Assembly: GCA_034766995.1 (NCBI GenBank)
Contig: CM068317.1
Coordinates: 36,594,249-36,658,248 of the forward strand
Direction: 5' to 3'
Length of the DNA stretch: 64,000 nt
DNA from: Acanthacorydalis orientalis
Taxonomy: Eukaryota > Arthropoda > Insecta > Megaloptera > Corydalidae
Under the pieces are notes generated by a model. That model saw only the letters and a program-made list of their open reading frames with translations, was not told the DNA's origin and ran no database searches. The position numbers were made by a program, and so were the translations under genes. This document shows, piece after piece, positions 25,859 through 39,066 of the stretch (positions are counted from its first letter, which is position 1; each line of letters opens with the position of its first letter).

Positions 25859-27404
25859 AAAACAATGTATATTTTTAAATAATATCGATAAATTCGCAAT
25901 CAATATAAACGTACGTTTTATAATGTCTGTAATTTTAAGACATTTTGTATGGGTCTATAATTTATCAAGATGTAATAAAACACAATTGCGTACAAAAATT
26001 TGACGTAAAAAGGCAAATATATTCTGGAAAGATTATACTGTCGTTCTTTTCTTGGAATTCGTTTTTCATTTAAATAAGTTTTATTTTTGGCATATATAAG
26101 TGATTACAAAGTAAAAGCACACATTAGCATTACATCCTCTCAAAATATGCTAATAATCATTTTCCAAATATTATATAAATGAATCAAAATGAATCATTAA
26201 AAAAGTACAGAAACCTGTATACTAAATAATATTTTAATTTCTACTTTATAATAAGATTTGTAATTTTGTATTTATTTTTTAATACGTAATTGAAAATAAA
26301 TACTTATTAATTTATAAAGAAACGCCGGATACTGAGTTTTCAAGTTGCTAATTTTTTTAAAAAAATAAAGTAATTTTATGAAAAGTGATATGAAATCAGT
26401 TTCACAAATTAATTACTCCCCGTATTCTACTTTATTATTAGGAATTATTCTAGGTTAAGAATTTGAAATTATCTAGAGATTTTTAGTTAATTTTAAATAA
26501 AAAAATGGATTTCTAGTTATATTTACCTTAATTTTCCTATTTAGATTCCATTGATACTATTCATGAAGATTTTATATATTTCGTTTCTTTAAAGAAAGAG
26601 TTAAATTTATAAATATATTATATTTTTAATAATAAGAAAATTGATATTTTATTAATTGAATTTTATTTCTATTTTTATGGTGACTATTTAATTTTGTTGA
26701 TCAGGAAACATTTGTTGAAGCAATTAATGTTTTTGTGTTGTAGCAAAATTTACCTTCTCAAACGAATAAATTCGAATAAAAACGTATAAAATTTTGAACA
26801 TTTTGAAACAAAAAAAAATTAATTTTAATGTATTGGAAATAATTCATGTGTAGAAGCCTAGAATTTTAATTTAAATTAATTTTTTTAGTACGTGTGTATA
26901 TTTTAAATGAAATGTATTTATCAGAAAATGTCTTTATTACATTATTTATCATTCTGTCTATATTTATAAATTTAAATTTTAAATAATTTAAATAGTAAAT
27001 TTTATTGTTATATCATTTTATATTTCATATAACTGGTTTAGAATGAGTTGCAATTTGTATTAAAATGAATAAAATAAAAATATCAAAATTAATACTATCT
27101 TTTCACAAATTAAAAAAATGTTACAATTGAGAAACAATCAAATTCGACACAACAATTTTATAAGATCAAATACTTTTTAAAATAAATTAAATACGAATAA
27201 TAATTTTGAAAAATGAAAACATTAAATAAAAATTTTAATTAATCATTATGAAAAATAAAAATAGTTATACAATTAATTTCGTGATTCGCAAATTCTTCAC
27301 TTCCTAGAATCAAGAAATAATTTCCTATTAGGTGAATTTCAATAACTAATTATAAATAATTTTTAAGGACATTTAGATGGCAATTCCATCATCCTAAAAT
27401 AAAG

Positions 27405-27482
27405 TACAATACTTTTGTCATAAAAAACGTGTTGTTTGGGGTGAATTAAAATTTTATTTATGAAAGTGAATTTATTCACAGC
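27405..27482. mobile_element. Family A right-end fragment
   Basis: GTTGTTTGGGGTGAATTAAAATTTTATTTATGAAAGTGAATTTATTC in outline is one of the cleanest outer right ends of family A, sharing the rare GGGGTGAA core with the 15582 and 61689 copies. No partner left arm was seen nearby. Confidence 0.45.
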
Positions 27483-28139
27483 AGTAAAAACTATATTGTC
27501 ATTAACTTGATGGTAAATTCTGTGACTTTCTTAAAAAAAATTAAATATTTCATTTTTAATTCTTTTATTTTGGAGTGTCAGTTATTTATAGTACCATTTT
27601 TGTATAAAATTTGAAATAAAATTGAAATAAAAATATGATAAATAAATTGATTAGATTATTATATTTATAACATTTATATTTAATACAAATGCTACGGAAA
27701 AAAAGTAAATAGTAATAATTTTAATCATTCAAAACTCAAATAATAACCATTAATATGTAAAATTTAAATATTATTTACAAAATACTCTCTTTATATTTGT
27801 TACATTTACATACGAAAGTGATTAAAGTAGTCAATTATTAATACTGATAACTATATATACAAACCAGTACCTATAACACAATAGATAAAAAATAAGATAA
27901 TTTATTAAGATATAATTTCACGTCAATAATGGAACTTTATATATTGACATGCGATTATAAGTCAATAAGTAGATATTAACAAGAAAAAATGAATGTAAAT
28001 GATTAAAAATTATTATTCTATTGAAATAATTTATTACTGAAATTACGAATACAGACAGAAATTTATATAAGACTGATAAAATTTACATTAAATATATTTT
28101 CCATATAAAAATATATCCAATCATTATAAAAAATCAATT

Positions 28140-28356
28140 GACCTTCTTAGACAACCGAAAATACAAAGAGACATACGCCTCGTTGCTTTTGTAGACTTCG
28201 ATACATACAGAATAAGTAACTGTGAGGTAATAACAGTTCGTAGAGTAAAAGGAAAGTAATAATGCTACAACCTTCTATGATTAGTGATGCAAAACGAAGT
28301 CGCATTATCAGCACAGAAGGACTCCTATACATATATGTACAAACCTTAGATTTGTA
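28140..28356. other. Higher-complexity segment before a TA/TG array
   Basis: Mixed-composition DNA with CpG between filler and the microsatellite at 28357. Two overlapping - strand frames (94 and 78 codons) owe much of their length to the microsatellite read as Ile-Tyr and Thr-His. No gene is supported. Confidence 0.2.
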
Positions 28357-28362
28357 CATATG

Positions 28363-28394
<32 letters not shown>

Positions 28395-28440
28395 CGTGTG
28401 TGTGTGCGTATGGATGTGTGTATATATACATGTATGCATA
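28357..28440 (+). repeat. Compound TA/TG/ATGT microsatellite
   Basis: A TA run to 28394 changes to (TG)n and imperfect TATA/TGTA repeats to 28440. Confidence 0.93.
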
Positions 28441-28688
28441 ATCAAAAGACTATATTTTACTCCAAAGGTATTTGTATCCTGTCCTTTTCCGTTCTTGTAG
28501 TAGTCTTTCTCAGAACGCTGTAATATTTGAAACCGTTGAAGCATTTAGTCGCAAAGGGACAAATCGTATTTATTTGGGTCGTTAATTTGTAGTTAGAAAT
28601 TATCGTTTTTGGATTTGCTCAATCCAGTGAAAATGTTTCACTGTTTAATGAGATATGTTTTTACTTTACCTTTCTTTTGTACGCATTT

Positions 28689-28827
28689 ATACATATGTAT
28701 GTATGTATGTATATGTATATATATATATATATACAAATACATAATCAAATAATTTTATATTAAAATATTAATTAAATATTTTTACTAACGGTTTTTGAAT
28801 ATATATGTATATATATATATATGTATG

Positions 28828-28862
<35 letters not shown>
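28689..28862 (+). repeat. Two TATG/TA arrays with a short unique spacer
   Basis: (TATG)n/(TA)n at 28689-28732 and 28799-28862 flank about 65 bases of AT-rich unique sequence. Confidence 0.93.
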
Positions 28863-28865
<3 letters not shown>

Positions 28866-29528
28866 TGGCATGCTTATATGATTAAATCGGAAAAATCATT
28901 TATCTATTAATGGATCATCGTTCTGACGAGGATATTGGTAATGAAAATTTTAATTGGATTTCATTTGAAAAATTAATTCCTCTCATATAAAATTTCAAGA
29001 ATAAATAGTTTAAAAATAGATTATTATTGAAAGGTATTATCTTCTTTAAGAAAATCATATTTTTTGATAAATAAATATACACTGTCGTAAAAAATTATGT
29101 TAATCAAAGAAGTAAGGTTTATGGGAGAATGATATAAAATTTAATAATTTACTTGTAATTTATTTATATTTTAATAATTCAAAACTTTGTAACCTATTTG
29201 CAATTTATTAAATCTTTTTGTGTATCTGTTTTCTTTGAGGTTTTCAAATTTCGTTAATTAAACAAATAATGATATTTTGAAAATGTTAATTTTTTTCATT
29301 AGGTTCAAATATATGTTAAATAGCCAAATATTGAAAAATACAATTAACTTATGGTGAATTTCAATATTCACTATAATTATTAGATTTTCCCTTTCATTCA
29401 CTGCAGATAAAAAAATGAAATTTTTTTTAATTAGTATTATTTGTTAATAATTAGAAAAACTCAATAAATATACTACTAACATTCAAAAAAAGAGTAAAAG
29501 ATCAATTGATTAAAAAATATAAGTTTGT

Positions 29529-29692
29529 ATTTTTATACCTGAAATTCTGTTAATGCATTATCCTGCCGGTTTTCGTCTTTTGAATCATCAAACTTCGCTT
29601 CTTCATTACTAGTTTCAGCAAATATGCCATATTCATGTAGGTTTTAGATCATTATAAGTATTTAAAATCTACTTGATGATTGCATATATGAA
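29529..29692 (+). repeat. Dispersed family B, copy 3
   Basis: It begins TTTTTATACCTGAAATTC, TGTTAATGCATTATCC and TTTTCGTCTTTTGAATCATC, matching the start of copies 1 and 2. It ends AAAATCTACTTGATGATTGC (29671 onward), a decayed version of the ACCTGAAGATGACACAC core. The end alignment is weaker than in copies 2 and 4. Confidence 0.5.
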
Positions 29693-30023
29693 AAAAAACC
29701 GTTAAGGATTACAGAATCTCAGGTTAACTAAAAAGATGAATACCATGATAAGAACACATAATTATTAAATTTAAATAATTTTTTTCTATTTTTCATATTT
29801 TTTCTTAATTGCACAAAAATGATTACTAAATTAATCAATTTATGTGACAAAAATAAGTATTTTTTTAATATTAGCTACAAATCTTTATAATATCAAATAA
29901 TTATTGCAAGAAACTATAAATATTTTTGAAACTAGAAACAAGTTTTCTAAGCATATTTTGGCTGGAAAATATTTAAACTAAATCATGGATTTATCTTCAC
30001 CATATATTTCTCTTCCTATTTCT

Positions 30024-30143
30024 GTATATGTATATATATATATATATATATATGTACATATACATAATAAAAAATAAAAGTAGTCACCTTCTGTAATTTG
30101 TTCAATGTTTTCCACTACCATACTTTTATTTATGACAGTTTCA

Positions 30144-30197
<54 letters not shown>
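30024..30197 (+). repeat. Two (TA)n arrays with a unique spacer
   Basis: TA arrays at 30024-30064 and 30146-30197 are separated by about 80 bases without a gene. Confidence 0.93.
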
Positions 30198-30198
<1 letters not shown>

Positions 30199-31205
30199 CT
30201 AATACGTAGTATAAGACATTTATGGATAACCATAAAATATGTAAATATGTACATACACACAGTCATACACAAATCATTCTTATGTAAAAAAAGTATACCT
30301 TCAAGTTTTTAGGAAACTCTGAATGAGAATTATTATTCTATACATTTAAATAAATTGTTCTGAATGAAATTAATATCAGTATAAGGATTAAATAGTATTG
30401 TATACATTCATTATACCTAAGTATATTTTTTTATATTTGTATTCCAAAAAATTTAATAGAATGTATTTTAGTTTATATTATACGAATGGCATTTTAAAAT
30501 ATAAAATTTCAGCTTTTTAAAAATGTCATAAATAAAATAACACAAGTGGATTGTTCATAGGAACAGTATAAAAAATAATTTTATTTAAGCTCTTATTTAA
30601 AATAAATTACACTTAATGTGACATTTTCATTTCGTACTCCACAAGTAAATAAAACAAAGAAAAAATAAAACAACAAACTTTTAATTCAGTAGACAAACTG
30701 TGAGAGTTCGATATAATATAAAAAATAAATAAAACTTAAATTACATGTATTAAATTTCAAATGAGACTATTAAAAGTTCCACTGTATACTATGTCATCTT
30801 TATTTCCACTTGTGTTTGAAAATCTAAGAGAAGAGATGACGTTTCACGATGTGATATCAACATTATGAAAATGTAATATCTTGAAGGGAAGATAAAAATA
30901 TCAAAAACACCGAATATACTTTTAACATTGTTTTCGTGAGTTTTCACAGTTTCTCGTTTATACTTGTTCATTTGGTTACGATGTTATATTTTCACTTGTT
31001 AATTCTTTCAAAATATTTAAAATATAGCTGAAATATCTGTTTACATTTTCTTAAGAATGTACATAATAATACTTCTCTGATAAATAATTTAAAAGTTTAA
31101 ACCTGTCAAATTCTTTGTAATTGTTTTAAAATGAATATTTCGTTTCATAAATTTAACTATTGTGTCTGCAATGTCTTTTAATTTTTTTCTCTCTTTATGT
31201 ATATA

Positions 31206-31214
31206 TCTATCTAG

Positions 31215-31293
<79 letters not shown>
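31206..31293 (+). repeat. (TATC)n then (TA)n compound microsatellite
   Basis: TATC-type tetranucleotide repeats (one interruption, CTAGC, early) run to about 31246 and then change to pure (TA)n to 31293. Confidence 0.95.
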
Positions 31294-31296
<3 letters not shown>

Positions 31297-31460
31297 CGCA
31301 TATAAAACCTAGAAAATAAATAACAAAAACTTAAAACTCAACAAATATAAAATATAACTTTATAATCTGTGCTAAACAATATTATAATATATACAATTCA
31401 ATATCATGAATTTAAGAACATTCACAAATTCTTGTTAAAATTTAAAAGTAAAATATATTA

Positions 31461-31473
31461 CTTAATATCCTTA

Positions 31474-31504
<31 letters not shown>

Positions 31505-31520
31505 ATCTTAATATCCTTAA
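31461..31520 (+). repeat. 14 bp direct repeats flanking a (TA)n tract
   Basis: CTTAATATCCTTAA is found at 31461-31474 and 31507-31520, on either side of a (TA)n tract ending ACACATATAAT. This suggests duplication by slippage with the microsatellite in the unit. Confidence 0.7.
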
Positions 31521-31714
31521 CATATCTCTACATAAATGGATTTTCAATCTTTGACTTTTAGGAGATATTTTAGGAATGTAAATGTCGATTTATTTTTTAT
31601 AAAATTAAAAATATTTTTATAAATATCAATGTTACTTTTGTATAATCAATTGAAGTTTAGTGATTTTATTAATCATAAAAATTATTTGATGCTACCACCA
31701 TCTAAATTCTTATA

Positions 31715-31830
31715 TGCGACAATAAAAACGAATCAATTATTTTTTGAATATTTTTGATCAAAACATTCATTTTTTTATAGTTTGTGAACTGAAAATACAA
31801 TTAATTTGTAAAAGAAATATAGATGTTTGA
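31715..31830. mobile_element. Family A right-arm fragment
   Basis: GCGACAATAAAAACGAATC, ATTATTTTTTGAATATTTTTGATC and ATTAATTTGTAAAAG follow the right-arm block order of the 61860-61974 segment. The left arm is not recognised. Confidence 0.35.
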
Positions 31831-33362
31831 ACTGAAATTTCTATATGTTACATTTTATTTCAAAAAAGATTAAAATTCACAACTTTAGACAGTAAATTTC
31901 AGTTGAAGTATATATATATATATATATATAAATTTATCTAGAAAAAGCGTCCCTTTAATTTGACAATCTCTAAGAAATATGATATCTTTGTAACTTTAGA
32001 TATAATTTCGTATATTAAAATTCTTTAAACGTTTACCAAAATAAAGTATTTTGTTAATTTATTTTTTTTTGTCGAAAGGAAAACAGTATTTGAATTAAAC
32101 AAGGACATAAAAAAGATCATTTTAAAGTATACACAAACAAGAACTCACAAAAATTCACGTGTTAAATACAAATTGCAAGTAAATTCTTGTATCTCTCCTT
32201 TCTTATGGTATCGTTGTGCCAAGTTATAAATGTTTCATCGACACTCTAAAACAAGATGATCTTTCTGTTTTAAATGGTATGTTGCACTATCAAATGTATA
32301 AATTTTACTGTACAAGAACTAAAATCTAGTAACGGAATAGAATTTTAGAGTAGTATTACTTTTTATTATCTTCAAACACGTTTCATTATCTGTTTATAGA
32401 CTTTTGAAATTGTTGTTTTCAGAATACACTTGTTTTTATTTGAAACTTGTTTGTGTTTAAAAAAAATAACAATATTTTTTCCGTATACTTAAACTTTATT
32501 CATTTTTTAGTACGCTTTATTATTTACCTGAGACAATTCAGTTTTATTTTCCATTCAAACATAAACTATATATTTCACAAATTAAATTCTGATTTTTCCA
32601 AAAACTATATTTTTTCTGATCAAAAGTAACAAGTAATGATAGTTTCCTATGCTGATAAGTTTCGAAATATGAAAAAGGAGTGAAATAATCCGTAGCATTA
32701 AATAATACTCCATTTATAAAACTATATATTTTATGGCATGAAATTAAATCTAAGTTAGAGTTAATTAATGTGCAAACTTTTGACTGTTTTCTTAAAATTT
32801 TGGACACATTTTAAATGTAAAAATTTAATTTGAAAAAAGTTTTTTATTTACAGGAAAATCAGAGAATATATGCTAATTATTAAATTTAAAATGATTAAAA
32901 TATTATGTATTTATTTTTAAATCAATATATAATTCTATTAAATTGTTATTATAAAAAAATAAACCTTTTTGTAAAGCATTATTAAATTACATAAATAAAT
33001 TAAAAAATGTTAGTTTTAGAGAAAGAAAATCTTTCAATTTTTCGAAATTTGATTCAAGATGTTTTGAAAATATTTATATTTCAGTGATAGTTTCTTAGCA
33101 TATAATGTTATTTTTTAAAAGCATGTTAAATAATTGTAAACAAATATGTTAAATTCATAAAAAACAGAAATTGTTTCATTTTTAAATTATATAAAACTCT
33201 ATTCTTCTTAATTGAATATCCATTATTGAAATTAATTATAAATATCAATGAAATTAATAGTAAATAATACATTTCTTGACAAATTTTAAAACATAAAATT
33301 TAAGGAATATTTTATGATGTTGAGATTAACTATACATTTATTATTTTTAGGTCAAATATACT

Positions 33363-33367
<5 letters not shown>

Positions 33368-33418
<51 letters not shown>

Positions 33419-33477
33419 AAATAAAATAAAAACTAAATTAGAAAATATTGGTTTTCCACAATAAGAATTAAATAATA

Positions 33478-33528
<51 letters not shown>
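33368..33528 (+). repeat. Paired (TA)n arrays
   Basis: Pure TA arrays at 33368-33414 and 33479-33528 are separated by about 64 bases. Confidence 0.95.
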
Positions 33529-33532
<4 letters not shown>

Positions 33533-34570
33533 ATGAAACTAAACCGTGAAATAAGTTTTATAGTTTGTTATTCTTTGGGGAATTTCTATGTAGTTTTCTA
33601 TATAATGTAGATCTACGAAAGAATAAGAAAATTGCTACACAAATAAGATCACTGATAAAAAAATCGTATATTTCAATCGAAAAGAAAGTAAATGTTATCT
33701 ATAAGTAGATTTGAACTACATTGAAATATTTTTTTTATTTTCATTGATAAAATTTGAATATATTCAAAATAATAAAAATATATATAAATTTTATTTAATA
33801 AATTTTTAACAGTTTATAGAAAAAAGTTTAATAAATGTTTAATAAAAGTTTAAGCGTAAGTGGTTCAAAACCATTATGCTTAAACTCAAAAGTTATTAGT
33901 TATAATGGTTGTTGTACCTGTGTTCTTTTGGTCTATTATCCTATTAATCATGATCTTGATGAATGTCTTGAGTTATTTTCTGTCGTTAGTTTGGACTCTT
34001 GAATCATGCTTAAGTTTTAATATAATTAAATTATCAAAACTTCATTAAAATATGTAGGTGAATTAGTATGTGAAGTATTTTAAACTGGAAATCAACTAAT
34101 ATAATTGGTAAATTTAACTAGTTCAAAAATAATATTTAAATTTAAATTTCAAAAAATCACATCTCAGCTCAAAATAAACCTCATTAATCCAAATAAATAC
34201 ATTCAAAAACTACTAGTCAAAAAGTATATCTGTAAAATTTCTTTACAACCATGAAATTGTGTATTTCGTTATTGATTTGAAGCTCTTTTCTATTATCTTT
34301 TGTGCATTGATCTTTTTAAATATTTCAAATGCACTACATGTTCATAAAACCTTCCCCGGATGTTTCTTGGATAATAATATAACTTATTTGAATTTCGTTG
34401 TCATGCAATTGAAACTCGTGCGGTACCAGTTGTATTAAACATCTTTTTTAATTATTCAGAGATAAATAAAAAACGAAAGTTTTTAAGAACGATGCTATCA
34501 CTGATAGATTAAGCAGATAGTAAGCTTTAAAACGGTACATAATATGAACTTTATATATATTACAATAAAT

Positions 34571-34610
34571 AATAAGACAGAAAATCAGATAATAAGACAG
34601 AAAATCGAAG
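34571..34610 (+). repeat. Two-copy 20 bp tandem repeat
   Basis: AATAAGACAGAAAATCAGAT (34571-34590) is followed directly by AATAAGACAGAAAATCGAAG (34591-34610). A simple tandem duplication. Confidence 0.85.
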
Positions 34611-36299
34611 AAGAATAAAACTTTTAAGATGATAAGATTTAATTAATGATTATTCAGTTTCTGTAAAAAAGAAAATAATAAAAAACTTTTTTTTTTAAAA
34701 ATTCTTTCCTTTAATTTTTCAATTTAAATCTTAAAACAATTTCACAATTGGTAGTCGTCTCTTTTAATTGAATACACCATGTCACTATGTAATATCCTTC
34801 TTATTGTGTGTCTAATGTCCGTCTATATTATTCTACGCCATTTCACTTTTTTCCACTATTATAATTCTAATTAGTTATTAACATCTTTGATACTATATAA
34901 TAATTAAAAAGTATGAGTAAATGAGTACCAGTATAGTTGTAATAAATATAAAAATCGTACCAAATTAAATCTTAAATAAGAGTAAATATTTAGACTATTT
35001 TAATATTTTATCACTTTTATTTGTTGTGTAACACTTTAATATGTAAATATTAAATATCTTTCCTTCAATGTATTTAAAATAAAAATTATAAATATTTCTC
35101 ACTTAACAGTTATAGAAATAAATAAATTTCACTTTTTAATATCAATTTATCTATAAAATACTTTCCTAGTTACATCTAAACAAGATATGTATAAAAAAAA
35201 CTGTATGAAAAGGAAATATAAGGCGCGAATATTTATTTATTTTTATCAAACTAAGTACATGTCAATACATTTTATTGTTAGCTTAAATCCTCAATACGAA
35301 ATCTATATATTCGTTAACTATTATTGACATTCTAATCCCTATTCCTACAGCATCAATTTTAGTCATGACTAAAACAACGAAAATCAATAATCTCTAAAGC
35401 ACGTAGAATAATCCAATAGGTATGGAAACAGTGCATCACAGAATGCATTTAAATGCATGTGAATATATCTAAGTTAATTTATATGCAAACATATCATATA
35501 TATTGAAATAATTTAATGCGACGAAATACCATCAGATTATTCATTAGTAGGTTAGGAGATCGAACCACTCACCTACATATAGTTTCATGAATAAATTAAT
35601 GTTTAAAATTTTAGAAGTTTTCCTATTGGATAGAAATTTATTAAACAAATGTAAATGAAACTTACTTAAAAAAACAAACACGAATATTTTCATGCAGTAA
35701 AAAAGTGATGTAGCACAATAATTGGAAAGAAATAATTGTAAAAAGATTTTCTTCTTTTCTTTTTTTAATTGTTAGTTTTAAAATCTATTCTAGTTAAATA
35801 AGAGATTGTTACATTTAAATTTAATAATCAAAATATAAATTATTATGATATATTTTTGTTAATATTTCTTGTATAAATAAATTGATAAGTGTAAAAAAAA
35901 CATATAGTACTGATTTAAACTAATAATTTTTATATAAAATACTAATATTTTATTTAATACTAACGAACGGACATTTAATGCAAATAGCACAAACAGTAGA
36001 GAATATAAATATTTGCTTAAATACAAAATATAATATTTGAATCAAATAAACGAATCAATTACGTTGGAAATGAATCTGTTATACATATATTTGTCAAATT
36101 TATAAATTATTAATGTAAATAATAATTTTTGTTTACCAACTTATACAAAAACATAGTTTATCTAGCTATAATTTGTACAAATATACAAAACCCATAAATA
36201 GTATATTTATTTAAGAACATAAAAAGCGTATTGCAAGTATAAAACAACAAATAAAAAAATCTAAAGAACACAGTAGGAAAATATAATAAAATTACATCA

Positions 36300-36620
36300 A
36301 TAAACACTAAAGAAAGAGGAACGAACACATAGAGGAAAGCTGTACTTTTAAAGTAGAGAATTCAAATAATAATTGAAGTAAAACGGAGTTGAATTGTGTT
36401 TCAGCTAGAGTTCTTATTGTCTTCAAGACTATTTTGTATAAATAATTTTCGTGTAAGGGAAAGATGCCCATAACACCTTTCCAGTAGTGAAAACGAGTTC
36501 AGCTTTATGGAGCAATACGAAACAGCCTTACCACGTTAACTTATTTAATTATAGCTGAGGTAACAATAAGATACTGCGGAAAACTTACCGTCCGAATTTA
36601 ATTTTCTTTTTATTATTTTT
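36300..36620. other. Higher-complexity segment, no gene seen
   Basis: A less AT-rich block (for example AAGATGCCCATAACACC at 36461). On the - strand it has a GGTAAGTTTT donor-like sequence near 36582-36591, but no coding frame leads into it. Possibly regulatory. Confidence 0.2.
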
Positions 36621-37493
36621 AAACACGGTGTTCACGAGTATCGTATTAATATATACAAGCATTTACATTAAACATACATACGTAGGTATTATTATATACA
36701 TAAATATATATATATATATATATATGTTAATTTAACTTTCTTTTAAAAGAAATGCGGGAAAAAGAATAAAAATATTAATAAAAAATACTAACAGGAATAT
36801 AAAAGCTCTAAGTTGTTTTATTTTAAAAAGTTTTTTATTCCACCTGTAATGAAGTAGACTTTATAATTGTTTTATTTAAAAAATAACTAAAAAGTCTATA
36901 AATTTTTTTATGAAATTTGAACATTACTTCATAATTTAAATATCTAAACATAACTCATTTATAAATTTAAAAAATAAAAGTATATAATTATATTTGACAA
37001 TAGTAAAATATAATGTTCTCACTTCCATTGTATCTATTTTTGATGTTTTTAAAAACCTTTAAGACCAAATTTTTGTTATAACTTTCTACAATTGGGTTAA
37101 ACTTTTGTGTAATCTACAAGTTATTTATTTTTGTTATTAGAAATTTAGAAACAAGTAATAATTATCATTAAAAATAGGTTCTTATATTGTAAAAAATATA
37201 ATTAAAATTTAATTTATAATTTTATTTTAACCACAAACGATATTTGCATTGAAATTACTTAAAAGACAAAGAATATTGAAATACAGCTCATAGTTTATTT
37301 ACTTAATGCATTATTTACAAGTAAAAAAATTTATAATAATATAAAACATTGTTGAAACATAAAATGTTCCACTTTTCTGTGATATTCATTAATTCTACTT
37401 ATTATACACATTATATTTTATAATAATTATAATTCTCTCAATATGAATAAACTAATTTTAACAAATGGTTAACTTTCAAAACAGAGGAAAAAC

Positions 37494-37541
37494 ATTTTAT
37501 ATGTTTATGTTAAAAATATTAAAATATTTTATATGTTTATG
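37494..37541 (+). repeat. 16 bp direct repeat, 32 bp apart
   Basis: ATTTTATATGTTTATG occurs at 37494-37509 and again at 37526-37541, consistent with a short tandem duplication of a 32 bp unit. Confidence 0.6.
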
Positions 37542-37845
37542 GAAAATTATTTAATATGTTAATTTATTGTTATTCATTTTGAATTTAATTTATGTGCATT
37601 TGGATGGATATGCCATAATTCTCAGAGCTATCATGTAATTATTTATAGATTTATTTTTATATTTATAAGCAAAAGTATATTTTAATAGAAGATAGTGAAA
37701 TACAAAAATATATAATTTCTTTTATTTTTATCATTTTTTCAATTTATTATGAAAATTAATCTAATTTCACATTAAAAATAAAATAATAAGAAAGAGATTT
37801 ATTTTCCTTTTTAGTAATTTATCGATTTTGTTGCACACATACAAT

Positions 37846-37848
<3 letters not shown>

Positions 37849-37892
<44 letters not shown>
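37849..37892 (+). repeat. (TA)n microsatellite
   Basis: 44 bp of pure TA. Confidence 0.95.
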
Positions 37893-37896
<4 letters not shown>

Positions 37897-38089
37897 AAAT
37901 TATATAAACGGTTCATCAATCAGACATATTTATAGTGTTTTTAAAAAAACTAATTTGTTCTTTTTAAAATAATCTAAAAATCAAAGAGCATAAATTACGA
38001 AAAGTCTTCAAGACGACACATAGTTTTAGAAGTACATTTTTTGAAACACAATTAAGCTTGCAAATATAATTGAACAACATTTTTTGTAG

Positions 38090-38345
38090 CTTTGAAATTC
38101 ATTTGCTCTGTATTGCCAAACAACCGTTTGGTAATGTTGGAATTAATTCTGTTTTCGTAATTATGCACTGGGGTAGAGGGAATAGAGCATCGCGTAACGA
38201 ACAATATCGAGGCTGAACTAAATTTGGAACTCGCAACTAGGATTAAGGACGGCTTAAACGTTCCTACGTATAGTAGATCAAAAGACGTAATATTAAAAGC
38301 GTTTCATATAAGTTTACGATGGTAATCGATAGTCGATATGTACAC
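38090..38345. promoter_or_regulatory. Higher-complexity island with short hairpin
   Basis: This CpG-containing, microsatellite-free block is followed by a TA array at 38362. ATTGCCAAAC (38112-38121) and GTTTGGTAAT (38126-38135) form a 10 bp stem with one mismatch and an AACC loop. GGATTA and ATCGAT-type motifs are present further on. No coding frame. Candidate regulatory element only. Confidence 0.25.
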
Positions 38346-38361
38346 AAAAAGACCTAAGTAA

Positions 38362-38393
<32 letters not shown>

Positions 38394-38394
38394 T
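38362..38394 (+). repeat. (TA)n microsatellite
   Basis: 33 bp of TA with one AAT slip. Confidence 0.93.
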
Positions 38395-38450
38395 TCAAAA
38401 ATAAAAGTATGTACATACTTAAATACATACTAAATAACTATTTATCTCTG

Positions 38451-38468
38451 TCCGGTGTATAAACCGGA
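38451..38468. other. Perfect 6 bp hairpin TCCGGT-GTATAA-ACCGGA
   Basis: TCCGGT (38451-38456) and ACCGGA (38463-38468) pair around GTATAA and are followed by GGGCCC (38470-38475, itself palindromic). It is GC-rich for the region. Function unknown. Confidence 0.3.
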
Positions 38469-39066
38469 GGGCCCAGTTTGAAATAATTTTTGTATTTGTT
38501 AAATGGTCTGAATATAATGGTGCACTTAAGAGTTTAGTTAATGAATGTAAAATATTTATAAAATTCGTCAACAAATTACGATCCGTATATAAATGAATAA
38601 GATACTTTTTATTTTTTATAATTATTTTATTTTATTATTAAGAAATCTGGAAATAAAGTTCTTTATATTAACAGAAAAGGTGGTTGGTTTAATTGTAATG
38701 TTATGAAAAAATATTTGAAGTTATATAAAAAAAATTGTTTTAAATAAGAATATATAAAATATTAATTAGAAAATATTTAAAGATATAAACTGATTTAGTT
38801 TTCTAATTAATTCATGTAATTTTTATTCTTTTCAACTTGAATGCTTGTTTCAGTTCAATAATTATTCAACAAGGTTTTAGTTATATGGAATCTTATTTTA
38901 ATTAATTTATGTATATTTTTTTAAAAAATAGCAAACTATTAAGTATTTTATTAATATTTTTAACTTAGAATCTTTATTAGAAGAATAACAATTCAAATTC
39001 ACTTAAATCTTTTTACTATTTTTACCAGAAAATTAAATCATTTTCATAATATAATTTTAGTACTAC

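Larger units (their letters stand above)
24001..30020. other. AT-rich DNA, little seen
   Basis: Between the listed microsatellites, the B copy and the family-A fragment, only low-complexity AT-rich DNA with A/T homopolymers is seen. Short frames at 25348 and 25815 are not supported. 18846-19370, 19961-20763 and 20818-22296 are likewise empty. Confidence 0.55.
30198..36299. other. AT-rich DNA, little seen
   Basis: Apart from listed repeats and the family-A arm near 31.7 kb, nothing was recognised. Frames at 30789, 32447 and 32544 overlap or are short and are rich in residues encoded by AT-rich codons. 35545-35575 has a short inverted GTAGGT/ACCTAC pair. Confidence 0.55.
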
